A stretch of DNA of 64,000 nucleotides from Nocardia bhagyanarayanae (GTDB lineage Bacteria > Actinomycetota > Actinomycetes > Mycobacteriales > Mycobacteriaceae), in the NCBI RefSeq assembly GCF_006716565.1, contig NZ_VFPG01000001.1, positions 2,232,001 to 2,296,000 on the forward strand. Direction: 5' to 3'. Below the pieces are notes generated by a model that was given only the letters and a program-made list of their open reading frames with translations, was not told the origin of the DNA and made no database searches. Made by a program: the position numbers and the translations under genes. The first letter of the stretch is position 1, and every line of letters starts with the position of its first letter. Shown here piece after piece: positions 24,989-32,512 of this stretch.

Positions 24989-25360
24989 CTACGGCGCGGC
25001 GGTGAACAACTCGTAGCTGTGCCCATCCGGCGCGAGCACGTACACCCCGCGTCCACCCGCCAGCCGATTGATCTCGCGATCCCACCCTTGCTCGGGCCCG
25101 GATCCGTATCGCACGTCGGCCCACCGCTCGAGCCGCGCGAGCACCGCGTCGAACCGGTCGTCATCGACCAGGAACCCGTAGTGCTCCGGCGTCACCGGCC
25201 CGCGGTCGTCGAAATCTAACGTGAGGTCGGCATTCACCCGCACGGGCAGGAAAGGTCCTGTCGGTGCACCCACCGTCAATCCCATGAGTTCGGCGAAGAA
25301 CGTCGCCGCGGCGTTCTTGTCGGCGGCGCGGACGATCGTGTGATTCAGGACTATGGACAT
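24989..25360 (-). CDS. VOC-family (glyoxalase-like) protein
   Basis: Small vicinal-oxygen-chelate protein, 123 residues. ATG 25360 is chosen because GGAGG lies at 25366-25370 (minus strand). Both half-domains are present: NHTIVRAADKNAAATFFAELMG near the N-terminus and HYGFLVDDDRFDAVLARLERW with GGRGVYVLAPDGHSYELFT near the C-terminus. The metal-ligand positions H8, H58 and E119 of the family are plausibly present, but no substrate can be named. It is divergent from a MarR regulator whose operator lies between them, so the regulator probably controls this gene. Confidence 0.85.
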   Translation of the reverse strand: MSIVLNHTIVRAADKNAAATFFAELMGLTVGAPTGPFLPVRVNADLTLDFDDRGPVTPEHYGFLVDDDRFDAVLARLERWADVRYGSGPEQGWDREINRLAGGRGVYVLAPDGHSYELFTAAP

Positions 25361-25378
25361 CGCAACCTCCACAATCGA

Positions 25379-25418
25379 ATGCGATACGCATACATATTAC
25401 ATGTGATTCGCATGCAAT
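25379..25418. promoter_or_regulatory. Probable MarR operator between glyoxalase and marR genes
   Basis: ATGCG-ATA-CGCAT (25379-25391) is a near-perfect palindrome, and ATTCGCATGCAAT (25406-25418) is a second, similar one. The AT-rich patch between them (TACATATTACATG) is suited to divergent promoters. Two sites in a divergent MarR region are typical of autoregulation. Confidence 0.5.
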
Positions 25419-25445
25419 GACCGGCGTGCGACTACCCTGAACCTC

Positions 25446-25910
25446 ATGAACAGGACCTCCACCCCGGACACCGCCATCGATGGCGGACCCGCACTGTTCC
25501 AGGTGGTCCGGTTCTGGTCCCGGCGGTGGATCAACCGCAGCTCGGCCCGCCTTCCCGAGGAACTGCGGAATGTGCAGCACATCCAGGTCGTTGAGGCCGT
25601 GGCCACGGCGACCGAGCAGGACGGCGAACCCACCGTCACCGCTGTCGCGCACCAACTCGGCCTCGATCAGTCCGGCGCCAGTCGCATGGTGCGCGACGCG
25701 ACCGCGGCGGGGTTCATCGCCCGATCGGAATCCGAGGTCGACCGCCGCCGCACCGCGCTGCGTCTCACCGCACGCGGCGAACGCCTGCTCGCCGACGCCC
25801 GCGAATGGCAGCGGACCGTCTTCGCCGAGCTCACCGCCGACTGGCCCGCCGACGACCGCCGCCGCTTCGCCGGCTACCTCCAGCGCCTCAGCGCCGAACT
25901 GCGCGACTGA
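25446..25910 (+). CDS. MarR-family transcriptional regulator
   Basis: Dimeric winged-helix regulator, 154 residues. The helix-turn-helix is TVTAVAHQLGLDQSGASRMV (about 61-80), and the wing has SEVDRRRTALRLTARGERLL. The flanking helices form the dimer interface. It is divergent from a glyoxalase-family gene, with two palindromes in the 85-base gap. MarR proteins commonly sense phenolics or oxidants and repress themselves and a divergent detoxification gene, which fits here. The ligand is unknown. Confidence 0.9.
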   Translation: MNRTSTPDTAIDGGPALFQVVRFWSRRWINRSSARLPEELRNVQHIQVVEAVATATEQDGEPTVTAVAHQLGLDQSGASRMVRDATAAGFIARSESEVDRRRTALRLTARGERLLADAREWQRTVFAELTADWPADDRRRFAGYLQRLSAELRD

Positions 25911-26031
25911 GCCGGGTTTGTTAGATCACACCCAATTGTCTTGACGCTCTTCTGAAGCCGCCCGTCGGCCGGTAAGTTGTCGGCGGACAAACCGGACAAA
26001 GTGAACCGGACGGCGCGACAGGAAGCACAGG

Positions 26032-26679
26032 ATGAGGATCAGCAGAATCACCGCGACGGCGTTGCTGGCACTGGCGGCCACCGGTCTCTCGTCGGGCGTC
26101 GTGCACGCCGAGCCCACGGAACCGCCCGCGCAGACCGCACCGGCCGCGGCGGCGCTGAACCTCAGCGGCGCCTTCCACGAGATCGACTACCGCGTCGCCG
26201 TCGCCGAGGACCGCCGCTCCACCGTGACCACGCTGGAAGAGGGCACCTTCGGTCTCGTGGACGACGACCGTATCGTCACCATCGCCGATCGGGCGGGCCA
26301 GATCGTCGCCGCCCTGCCGATGACCCTGCACATCGAGGGCCACCGCGTCGATCTCACGCCGACCGTGGACGAGGCGGGCACCCGGCTGACCCTCGCGCCC
26401 GCCGCGATGTCGGAAACCCCGGTGCGCGAGATCGGTTCGCAGGAGCGCTTCTTCGCCGAGGCGGAGAAGGCGATGCCGCAGATCCTCGCGGGCGCCGCCA
26501 TCGGCGCGGGCATCGGCTTCCTGGTCGGATTCCCACTGGGCCTGTTCGTTCTCGACTTCATCACGGTCCCGATCACCACCGTCGTCGGCGGCGTGATCGG
26601 CGCGTTCGCCGGGCTCTACCACGCGGGCGGTCAGCCCGCCATCGACGCGGCCCAGGCGTACCTCACCGGCCAGCCCTGA
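26032..26679 (+). CDS. Hypothetical secreted or envelope protein with a Gly-rich C-terminal helix pair
   Basis: A 215-residue protein of a type frequent in Nocardia, function unknown. The signal peptide (1-26) ends VHA, with cleavage before EP. The mature part has a beta-rich domain (about 45-140; RVAVAEDRRSTVTTLEEGTF and GRAGQIV-type strands). A hydrophobic segment follows, AAIGAGIGFLVGFPLGLFVL then VVGGVIGAFAGLYHAGG (about 165-205), with glycine-zipper spacing. GGAAGCACAGG upstream of the ATG is a reasonable ribosome-binding site. The 3' end overlaps by 17 bases a remnant on the other strand. Confidence 0.8.
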   Translation: MRISRITATALLALAATGLSSGVVHAEPTEPPAQTAPAAAALNLSGAFHEIDYRVAVAEDRRSTVTTLEEGTFGLVDDDRIVTIADRAGQIVAALPMTLHIEGHRVDLTPTVDEAGTRLTLAPAAMSETPVREIGSQERFFAEAEKAMPQILAGAAIGAGIGFLVGFPLGLFVLDFITVPITTVVGGVIGAFAGLYHAGGQPAIDAAQAYLTGQP

Positions 26680-26805
26680 GTGACGCCTCGTTCGAGGGCG
26701 CAGGGGTGAGCTCCTGCGTCCCGACGACCCGCAGCAGTTCCATCTTCTCGGCGGCGTCGGTCCCCGGCCGCGGCGAGTAGACCAGCAGTCGCTGTGCCGC
26801 TCCAG
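26663..26805 (-). pseudogene. C-terminal remnant of an XRE-family regulator with MmyB-like domain
   Basis: Reading the minus strand from about 26805 to the stop at 26663 gives AAQRLLVYSPRPGTDAAEKM then ELLRVVGTQEL, which resembles the C-terminal end of actinobacterial MmyB-like ligand-binding regulators. The helix-turn-helix part is gone. Upstream the frame runs straight into the reverse strand of an aldo/keto reductase fragment, marking the break. Confidence 0.5.
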
Positions 26806-26914
26806 CCCGCGGCTCGACGTCGACGAACTGGCGAGCATCGAAGCGGCGGTCCCGGCCGAGGGGGTCGTCGGGGAGCGGTACGCGGTGGCGCAGATGGCGC
26901 TGCTGGACAGCTAA
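26806..26914 (+). pseudogene. C-terminal remnant of an aldo/keto reductase gene
   Basis: Reads PRLDVDELASIEAAVPAE then GVVGERYAVAQMALLDS and stop at 26912-26914. This is the conserved C-terminus of many actinobacterial aldo/keto reductases (pattern L-E-x-I-E-x-x-V-P, G-x-R-Y, M-x-x-L-D). About 290 residues are missing from the front. It abuts the XRE remnant head to head. Confidence 0.6.
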
Positions 26915-27022
26915 CGCTGATACCTTCACGCCTACTTGGCAGCCGGACGCAGCCCGCCGGTAACCCGCGTATGGCCGGAGGTACGCAAAGCGCGCATGGC
27001 CGGAGCGAACGCGGAAGTACGC

Positions 27023-27493
27023 CTAGTTTCGCTTCGGCCTGATGACAGCGGTGAAAGCCGCTGCGGCAACCGGCTTTCCGGAGCCGTCGGCGATCTCGAC
27101 CGGAACCTCGAGCTCCACCGCGACGCGCCCCGCGATGTCCGAGCGAAGGCGCTCGAGGGTCCCCGCGTCGAACTTCGAGGTGGCGTGGAAGGGGCCCGCG
27201 GAACCCTTGGCCCGCGCCAAATACTCGATGCGGCCGTCGCGGGCGACGATGAACGTCTCGCCCATCAGGTCGACGATGCCGGAGACGGCTGCCCCCATCG
27301 CGGCCGTCTCGGCCAGGCCGAACAGCACGGCGGCGTGCAGATCGCCGTTGTGGTTGAGGTGTTCGGCGCGCGGGGCGATGGCGACGACATTGCGGCCCGC
27401 GTCGAACTCCACGCCCTCGATGCCCGCGTACTGGATGAACCCCAGCTTCTGGAACCCGGCCATCACCAGATCACCCATGGTCGCGCTGTCCAT
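27023..27493 (-). CDS. Hotdog-fold thioesterase-like protein (DUF4442/PaaI-like)
   Basis: 156-residue protein with the hotdog pattern: HLNHNGDLHAAVLFGLAETAAM holds the conserved central helix and the catalytic Asn/Asp/Glu zone, followed by strands DGRIEYLARAKGSAGPFHA. Members hydrolyse acyl-CoA or simply bind acyl groups; the closest description is the DUF4442/YiiD_C group. ATG 27493 is chosen since GGGAG precedes it by five bases; an upstream GTG at 27505 is in frame. It stands alone, divergent from an ArsR regulator. Confidence 0.75.
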   Translation of the reverse strand: MDSATMGDLVMAGFQKLGFIQYAGIEGVEFDAGRNVVAIAPRAEHLNHNGDLHAAVLFGLAETAAMGAAVSGIVDLMGETFIVARDGRIEYLARAKGSAGPFHATSKFDAGTLERLRSDIAGRVAVELEVPVEIADGSGKPVAAAAFTAVIRPKRN

Positions 27494-27690
27494 CCGAACT
27501 CCCACCGAGCCGCCGTATTGAAACGTGTTCCAGTTTTACCCAGCCTGGCGACACTTGTCCACTCCGAGTGCGCATTCAAGGCGGCGCGGCCCGCGCGGGC
27601 TGCGAACGCGCCGACGCCGAGTGCGCGTGGCCGTCGGCGGCGAGCGCGATCCGAAGGGTGGCAGCCGCCGATCGAATTCGCGCACGGGTA

Positions 27691-27738
27691 TTGACTCGGG
27701 AAAGCGGACGCACAATACTGAACCTGATGGTTCAGTAT
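27691..27738 (+). promoter_or_regulatory. Leaderless promoter with operator spanning the ArsR start codon
   Basis: TTGACT (27691-27696), 17 bases, AATACT (27714-27719). The start codon ATG (27727) lies seven bases after the -10, so the mRNA is probably leaderless. A perfect 10-base inverted repeat, ATACTGAACC (27715-27724) and GGTTCAGTAT (27729-27738) with spacer TGAT, covers the -10 and the start codon. It is the likely operator of the ArsR protein encoded there. Confidence 0.65.
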
Positions 27739-28059
27739 GACTTCCTCGACGCCTCGTTCGGGGCGCTGGCGGACCCCACCCGACGTGGGATCCTCGAGCG
27801 CCTCGGCCGCGGACCCGCGACCGTCAGCGAACTGGCCGAGCGTTTCGAGATGACCTTGACCGGCATCAAGAAGCACATCAGCCTGCTGGAGGACGCGGGA
27901 ATGATCGTCACGGAGAAGCGGGGCCGGGTCAGGTATTGCCGACTCGGTGAGAACGTCTTCGACCGCGAAGTGGCGTGGCTGCAGGGTTATCGGCGGATGG
28001 TGGAAGCCCGGATGGACCGTCTCGGTGAATTCCTCGAACGAACGGAGCCAGACCAATGA
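27727..28059 (+). CDS. ArsR-family transcriptional regulator
   Basis: Winged-helix repressor of 110 residues. Conserved parts: FGALADPTRRGILERLGRGP (about 10-29), the helix-turn-helix ATVSELAERFEMTLTGIKKHI, and the wing VTEKRGRVRYCRLGEN. No metal-binding ELCVCDL-type motif is seen, so it is of the non-metal ArsR subgroup that pairs with SRPBCC proteins. It overlaps the next gene by 4 bases. A palindrome over its own start codon indicates autoregulation. Confidence 0.9.
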   Translation: MVQYDFLDASFGALADPTRRGILERLGRGPATVSELAERFEMTLTGIKKHISLLEDAGMIVTEKRGRVRYCRLGENVFDREVAWLQGYRRMVEARMDRLGEFLERTEPDQ

Positions 28060-28535
28060 GCACGACAACCCGCGACGCCGACATCACCACTCCCGTCGAC
28101 CGGGAGATCCACGTCGAGCGGATCTTCGACGCCCCGCTGGACCGGGTGTGGGACGCCTACAGCCGGATCGAGCAGCTGGTCCAGTGGTGGGCGCGTGGCA
28201 ATCGAATGGACGTGGAGCGCTGGGAATTCCGCAAGGGCGGCCACTACCGCTTCGTGGAGAACTCCGAGGACGGTTCGCACGGCTTCGAGGGGCGGTTCCG
28301 AGAGATCACCCCGAAGGAGCGGATCGTGCAGTCCTTCGAGTGGGACGGCATGCCCGCGCACGTCGCCATCGACGCCACCACCTTCGTCGATCTCGGCGAC
28401 GGACGCACCAAGGTCGTCACCGTCAGCCAGTTCCACACGCCGGAAGAGCGCGACGGCATGCTGCAGTCGGGCATGTCCGAGGGGCTCAACGCCAGCTACC
28501 GGGTGCTGGACGAACTGCTCGCCAAGTCCGCCTGA
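28056..28535 (+). CDS. SRPBCC/AHSA1-domain protein
   Basis: 159-residue helix-grip (START-like) protein of the Activator of Hsp90 homolog 1-like family. It begins after a short tail with VDREIHVERIFDAPLDRVWD and has the typical FRKGGHYRFVENSEDGSHGF and EGLNASYRVLDELLAKSA at the end. These proteins bind hydrophobic ligands; enzymatic activity is unproven. It is translationally coupled to the ArsR regulator, an arrangement common in bacteria and probably a ligand-responsive pair. Confidence 0.88.
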   Translation: MSTTTRDADITTPVDREIHVERIFDAPLDRVWDAYSRIEQLVQWWARGNRMDVERWEFRKGGHYRFVENSEDGSHGFEGRFREITPKERIVQSFEWDGMPAHVAIDATTFVDLGDGRTKVVTVSQFHTPEERDGMLQSGMSEGLNASYRVLDELLAKSA

Positions 28536-28544
28536 GCCGAGACG

Positions 28545-28578
28545 CACGCGGCCCCCGCGATGGAGCGGGGGCCGCGTG
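28545..28578. terminator. Perfect 14-pair hairpin between convergent genes
   Basis: CACGCGGCCCCCGC (28545-28558) with GCGGGGGCCGCGTG (28565-28578), loop GATGGA. It lies between the SRPBCC gene and the convergent pirin gene and could end transcription from both sides. No long T-run follows. Confidence 0.6.
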
Positions 28579-28602
28579 GAAAGCGCCGGGATCGACTGTG
28601 CC

Positions 28603-29592
28603 TCAGGAACGATCCACGCCGATGCGCCGCTTGCGCGGCTTCAGGTGCAACGCGGGCATCGGCGGCGCGGGGATGCGCTGCTCGGGCGGGTGACCGGCGA
28701 TGTCGGCGAATCGGTCGACGCGGCGGTTCTCCCAGTCCTCGCGAGCGGCCACGATCTCTTCGTGGCTGCGCCCCACGAAGTTCCACCACATCACCAGTTC
28801 CTCGCCGAACGGCTCGCCGCCGATCAGCGCGAGGTGCGCACCGGTGCCGCTGACCAGCCGCAGCTTGGTGCGGTCGGAACCGAGGTAGAGCAGCGGACCC
28901 GGCTTGACCTCGGTGTCGGCGGCGGTCACCTCGCCCTCGATCACCAGCAGCGCGTGCTCGAAGGCCGGGTCCAGCGGAATGGTGATCTCGGCGCCGGGAT
29001 CGATCCGCACGTCGGCGCCGACGATCGGGGTGTAGGCCATGGCGGGCGATGTCAGTCCCGCGAACGAGCCGATGAGCACGATGGCGCGCATGCCATCGGC
29101 CTCGTAGACCGGCAGGTCCCGGTGCTGTTCGAAGTGCGGGTCGATGCCGGTGCGATGGCCGGGCAGCGCGATCCACAGCTGCAGGCCGTGGCCGGCGGGG
29201 GCTTCGGGGTCGCCGTACTCGGAATGCGCGATGCCGCGGCCGGAGGTCATCAGGTTCAGCTGGCCCGGATTGATCTCGACATCGGACCCGACCGAGTCCC
29301 GATGCCGGATGCGTCCCTCGAACGGCCAGGTCACCGTCTGCAGGCCGATGTGCGGGTGCGGTTCGATGTTCGGCGGCGCGCCGGTCTTGGTGACGGTCGG
29401 CGAGCCGAAATGGTCGAGGAAACACCACGCGCCGACCGTGGGCAGATCCCGTTGCGGGAGCACCCGTTCCACGAAAACGCCGCGCACGCCGCCCAACGGC
29501 ACCTCGCGCGCCGGGTAGAGCTCGGCGACCGGGCCGGGGCCCGGCGCCGGTTCGCACACCGACTCCGCCGGATGCGGATCGAGATCGCTCAC
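28603..29592 (-). CDS. Pirin-family protein
   Basis: Bicupin of 329 residues. N-terminal cupin with the metal ligands in EPHPHIGLQTVTW and SGRGIAHSEY; these His residues, with a downstream Glu, bind iron in pirins. The pirin C-terminal cupin ends with GGEPFGEELVMWWNFVGRSH. Bacterial pirins such as YhhW act as quercetinases or as redox-responsive cofactors. Its start overlaps the preceding AhpD-GNAT gene's stop by 4 bases, so the two are co-transcribed. Confidence 0.9.
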   Translation of the reverse strand: MSDLDPHPAESVCEPAPGPGPVAELYPAREVPLGGVRGVFVERVLPQRDLPTVGAWCFLDHFGSPTVTKTGAPPNIEPHPHIGLQTVTWPFEGRIRHRDSVGSDVEINPGQLNLMTSGRGIAHSEYGDPEAPAGHGLQLWIALPGHRTGIDPHFEQHRDLPVYEADGMRAIVLIGSFAGLTSPAMAYTPIVGADVRIDPGAEITIPLDPAFEHALLVIEGEVTAADTEVKPGPLLYLGSDRTKLRLVSGTGAHLALIGGEPFGEELVMWWNFVGRSHEEIVAAREDWENRRVDRFADIAGHPPEQRIPAPPMPALHLKPRKRRIGVDRS

Positions 29593-30371
29593 CGCTGGCC
29601 GCTCTTGGCGGTCATGTGCTGCTCGTACTCCGGGTGCTTCCCGACGTACGCCTTGATGAACGGGCAGTGCGCGGTGATGGTCCGGCCGCGCGCGACCACG
29701 TCGTCGAGCGCTTCCTTGGCGAGCTTGCTGCCGAGACCCTTGCCCTCGAAGGCCTTGTCGATCTCGGTGTGCACGAAATCGCTGTCGTTGCCGCGCTCGA
29801 CGTATTCGGTGAAGCCCGCGAGCCCGCCGCCGTAGAAGATCTCGTAGCGGTTCTGCTCGGCATTGCGCGCGACCTTGATCTCCGCGAGATCTGTCATGGC
29901 TGCCTCCTCCTTCTGCGCCCGGACCGGGTGCTTGCTCATGATCGATACGCGGTTGAACGCGCCGATCGTGGTGGCCACCCAGACGATTACCGACATCTGG
30001 TCATCCGACAAATGCTCTCGTGCCAAAGCGTACTCACGCTCGAGTGTCGCTTCATCCGGCAGAAGCGCCGTGACCTCGGCGAGCGCGAGCGCCGCGCGGT
30101 CGAGCGCCGAGTACGGTCCGCCGCGCCGCCAGCCGGACAGGACCGCGATCTCCTGCTCGGTGGCGCCCGCCCGCAGCGCCGCCCGGTGGTGGACGTCCAG
30201 GCAGTGCGTGCAGCCGTTGAGCTGGGAAACGCGCACGTTGACCAGCTCGACGAGTCTGCGGTCGAGCCCGGCCGCCGCGGCCGCGGCCCTGACCTCTTTC
30301 GCCGTGGCGAGCAGGGCGCGGTAAGCGACGGGTGTTTGTTTGTCGACCCACACCCGGTTGTCGAGGTTCAT
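29589..30371 (-). CDS. AhpD-like carboxymuconolactone decarboxylase fused to a GNAT acetyltransferase
   Basis: One frame of 260 residues holds two families. Residues about 1-155 are AhpD/carboxymuconolactone-decarboxylase-like with the peroxidatic motif CTHCLDVHH. From about residue 159 (MTDLAEIKVARNAEQNRYEI) it is a small GNAT-like protein (YidJ/YjdJ group) with ARNAEQNRYEIFYGGGLAGF, acetyl-CoA loop FEGKGLGSKLAKEALDDVV and HPEYEQHM. An AAGGAGGAGG ribosome-binding site lies before an internal ATG at 29897-29895, so the GNAT part was, or still is, a separate gene whose upstream partner has lost its stop. The ATG at 30371 is chosen over a TTG at 30392. TACGAT lies 8 bases ahead, which could make it leaderless. 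Confidence 0.85.
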   Translation of the reverse strand: MNLDNRVWVDKQTPVAYRALLATAKEVRAAAAAAGLDRRLVELVNVRVSQLNGCTHCLDVHHRAALRAGATEQEIAVLSGWRRGGPYSALDRAALALAEVTALLPDEATLEREYALAREHLSDDQMSVIVWVATTIGAFNRVSIMSKHPVRAQKEEAAMTDLAEIKVARNAEQNRYEIFYGGGLAGFTEYVERGNDSDFVHTEIDKAFEGKGLGSKLAKEALDDVVARGRTITAHCPFIKAYVGKHPEYEQHMTAKSGQR

Positions 30372-30475
30372 AGTGTCGAATCGTAGTCGCAATTGGTTGA
30401 CATGTCACCGTTCACTGCGAACGGCGACCGCCGCCCGGCCGTTTGCCGGGCCGGGCGACGATCGCGCGAAGTGTC

Positions 30476-31495
30476 CTACTCCCGTCCGGCGGAAGTGAAA
30501 GACATGTCCGCGTACCGGTTTCCGGCTACCTGCGCCGCGATCGGTTCGAGCGTCGCGAGCTCGTCGGCGGACAAGGTGAGCGCGGCGGCGGCCACGTTGT
30601 CGGCCAGGCGCTTGCGGCTGCGGGTGCCGGGAATCGGGATCACCGGCAGGCCGTGCGCGGCCGCCCTGCTGTGCACCCAGGCCAGCGCGACTTGCGCGGG
30701 CGTCACGCCGCGCGCCTCGGCGATGGCGCGCACCGGCGTGAGCAGTTCGGCGTTGCGGGCCGCGTTGTCGCCGGTGAAGCGCGGCATCGCCCTGCGGAAG
30801 TCGTTCGCGTCGGCCAATTCGCCCGCCGCCTTGAACGACCCGGTGAGGAAGCCGCGGCCGAGCGGCGAATACGGGACGAAGGCGACGCCGAGTTCGGCGG
30901 CAGCGGGCACCGCGGTGTTCTCCACGTCCCTGGAGAACAGCGACCACTCCGACTGCACCGCGGCGATCGGGTGCACGGCGTGCGCCGCGCGCAGCTCCGC
31001 GCCGGTCACCTCGGAGAGGCCGAGCGCGCGCACCTTGCCTGCCGCGACGAGCTCGGCGAGGACGCCCACCGTGTCCTCGATCGGCACCCGCACATCGCGG
31101 CGGTGCATGTAGTAGAGGTCGATGACCTCGATGCCGAGCCTGCGCAGGCTCGCGTCGACGGCGGCGCGGATGTACTCGGGGGAGTTGTCGATGCCGCGGT
31201 AGGTGGGGTCGTCGGCCTTGCGGACGATGCCGAACTTGGTGGCGAGCACCACCCGATCGCGATTGGCCCGCACGAAATCGCCGAGGAATTCCTCGTTGTG
31301 CCCGGAGCCGTAGATGTCGGCCGTGTCGAACAGGGTGACACCGAGTTCCAGCGCCCGGTCCAGGGTGGCGCGCGACTCGGTGAGGTCGGACTCGCCGTAG
31401 AACTCGCTCATCCCCATGCAACCCAGGCCCTGCGTCCCCACCTCGATGCCGCCCGCGCCGAGCGCGGTGGTGGGGAGCGTGTCGGTGGTGGTCAT
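30476..31495 (-). CDS. Aldo/keto reductase
   Basis: NADPH-dependent oxidoreductase of the (beta/alpha)8 AKR fold, 339 residues. Substrate and cofactor motifs: GCMGMSEFYGESDLTES, DTADIYGSGHNEEFLG (the Asp-Tyr pair of the catalytic tetrad), then LYYMHRRD, VQSEWSLFSRDVE and IPIPGTRSRKRLADNV (NADP binding). It resembles the AKR13 group. The MerR-type regulator follows with a 4-base overlap, making this a regulator-controlled unit. The physiological substrate is unknown; reactive aldehydes are typical. Confidence 0.92.
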   Translation of the reverse strand: MTTTDTLPTTALGAGGIEVGTQGLGCMGMSEFYGESDLTESRATLDRALELGVTLFDTADIYGSGHNEEFLGDFVRANRDRVVLATKFGIVRKADDPTYRGIDNSPEYIRAAVDASLRRLGIEVIDLYYMHRRDVRVPIEDTVGVLAELVAAGKVRALGLSEVTGAELRAAHAVHPIAAVQSEWSLFSRDVENTAVPAAAELGVAFVPYSPLGRGFLTGSFKAAGELADANDFRRAMPRFTGDNAARNAELLTPVRAIAEARGVTPAQVALAWVHSRAAAHGLPVIPIPGTRSRKRLADNVAAAALTLSADELATLEPIAAQVAGNRYADMSFTSAGRE

Positions 31496-31944
31496 GCCTT
31501 GATCCCTTCGCTGTGGTCCGTCGTACGCGCGGCCGGCCGGACGGCGGATCTGCCCTCGTAGATGGCGATCTTGTAGTCCAGCACGGCCACGGTCTGTTGC
31601 AGTTCGGCGATCTTGGCGAGTACTTCGGCGCGCGTCTCACGGAACATCGCGAGCCGCTCGGGGAAGGTGGAGTCCCCGGCACGCACCAGCTCCGCGTAGC
31701 GGAGCATGTCGGCGACCGACATGCCGGTCGTGCGGAGCTTGCCGATCAGGTCGAGCCACTCCAGGTCCCGATCGCTGAACCGGCGCTTGCCCGTGTGGTC
31801 GCGGCCGATGTAGTCCATCAACCCGATCCGCTCGTACCAACGCAACGTGTCGCGGCTCAGGCCCGATCGCTCGGCGGCCTCGCCGATCGAGTACTTCGGC
31901 CGTTCCCGCTCGCTGTCACCGACGCTACGTGCCGCTACGCTCAC
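31492..31944 (-). CDS. MerR-family transcriptional regulator
   Basis: 150-residue regulator with helix-turn-helix YSIGEAAERSGLSRDTLRWY (about 18-37), wing GKRRFSDRDLEWLDLI and a coiled-coil dimer helix with LAKIAELQQTVAVLDYKIAIY. No Cys/His metal motif is seen, so it is the non-metal MerR type that commonly controls aldo/keto reductases. The first 15 residues are poorly conserved; the start may be slightly later. It precedes the aldo/keto reductase in the same direction; a perfect palindrome stands upstream. Confidence 0.9.
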   Translation of the reverse strand: MSVAARSVGDSERERPKYSIGEAAERSGLSRDTLRWYERIGLMDYIGRDHTGKRRFSDRDLEWLDLIGKLRTTGMSVADMLRYAELVRAGDSTFPERLAMFRETRAEVLAKIAELQQTVAVLDYKIAIYEGRSAVRPAARTTDHSEGIKA

Positions 31945-31983
31945 TGCTCTCGCCCCTTTCGTCGAACCCGAACGACGCTAATC

Positions 31984-32002
31984 ACCTGGAGTGCACTCCA
32001 AG
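31984..32002 (-). promoter_or_regulatory. Probable MerR operator
   Basis: On the minus strand CTTGGAGTGCACTCCAGGT (plus 31984-32002), with a perfect 14-base palindrome TGGAGTGCACTCCA at 31987-32000. MerR proteins bind dyads at the -35/-10 spacer of their own promoter. This dyad lies about 40 bases upstream of the regulator start. Confidence 0.55.
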
Positions 32003-32057
32003 CAACACCGATTCTGCCGACAGCCCGCGGCGTTCGGCACGACGTGTGAGAAGGGGA

Positions 32058-32426
32058 TCAGTTGTACTTCGGCAGTTCCTGGACGGCCCACTTGTTGCCG
32101 TCGGGATCGCTGAAGAAGGTGAACAGGCCCCAGCCGAGGTCCTGAACCGGGGTGGCGTCCACACCCGCCTCGACCAGCTGCTGATAGGCCTTCTCGGCGC
32201 TGGCGACCACCATCTGCATGCCCTCGACGCTGCCGGGAGCGGCCTCGGTGATGCCGCGACCGATGCAGATCGAACAGCCAGAACCCGGCGGGGTCAGCTG
32301 CACGAAGCGGATGTCCTCGCTCGGCGAGTGGTCGTGGTCGGCGTTGAAGCCGATGCGGGTGTAGAAATCCTTGGCTCGGTCGACGTCGGTGACGGGAATC
32401 GCGACGAGTTCGATTTTCCAATCCAT
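32058..32426 (-). CDS. VOC-family (glyoxalase/bleomycin resistance-like) protein
   Basis: 122-residue VOC protein. N-terminal half WKIELVAIPVTDVDRAKDFY and FNADHDHSPSEDIRFVQLTP, C-terminal half with GMQMVVASAEKAYQQLVEAG and LFTFFSDPDGNKWAVQEL. This is the glyoxalase subgroup often annotated as glyoxalase superfamily protein. It ends with ELPKYN. The substrate is not identifiable. It lies upstream of the MerR/AKR unit, read in the same direction, with a 113-base gap. Confidence 0.88.
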   Translation of the reverse strand: MDWKIELVAIPVTDVDRAKDFYTRIGFNADHDHSPSEDIRFVQLTPPGSGCSICIGRGITEAAPGSVEGMQMVVASAEKAYQQLVEAGVDATPVQDLGWGLFTFFSDPDGNKWAVQELPKYN

Positions 32427-32512
32427 CGAGTCAGCATCCCACCGCCCACCGACATCTCGGCCGATATCGGCGGTACCGAGTCGGCGGGCCGAAACGGGCT
32501 TACCCTGGTGGC

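Noticed and set aside
24636..25164. Minus-strand frames over the glyoxalase region
   Set aside because: They overlap a well-supported gene in another frame and have no start with a ribosome-binding site.
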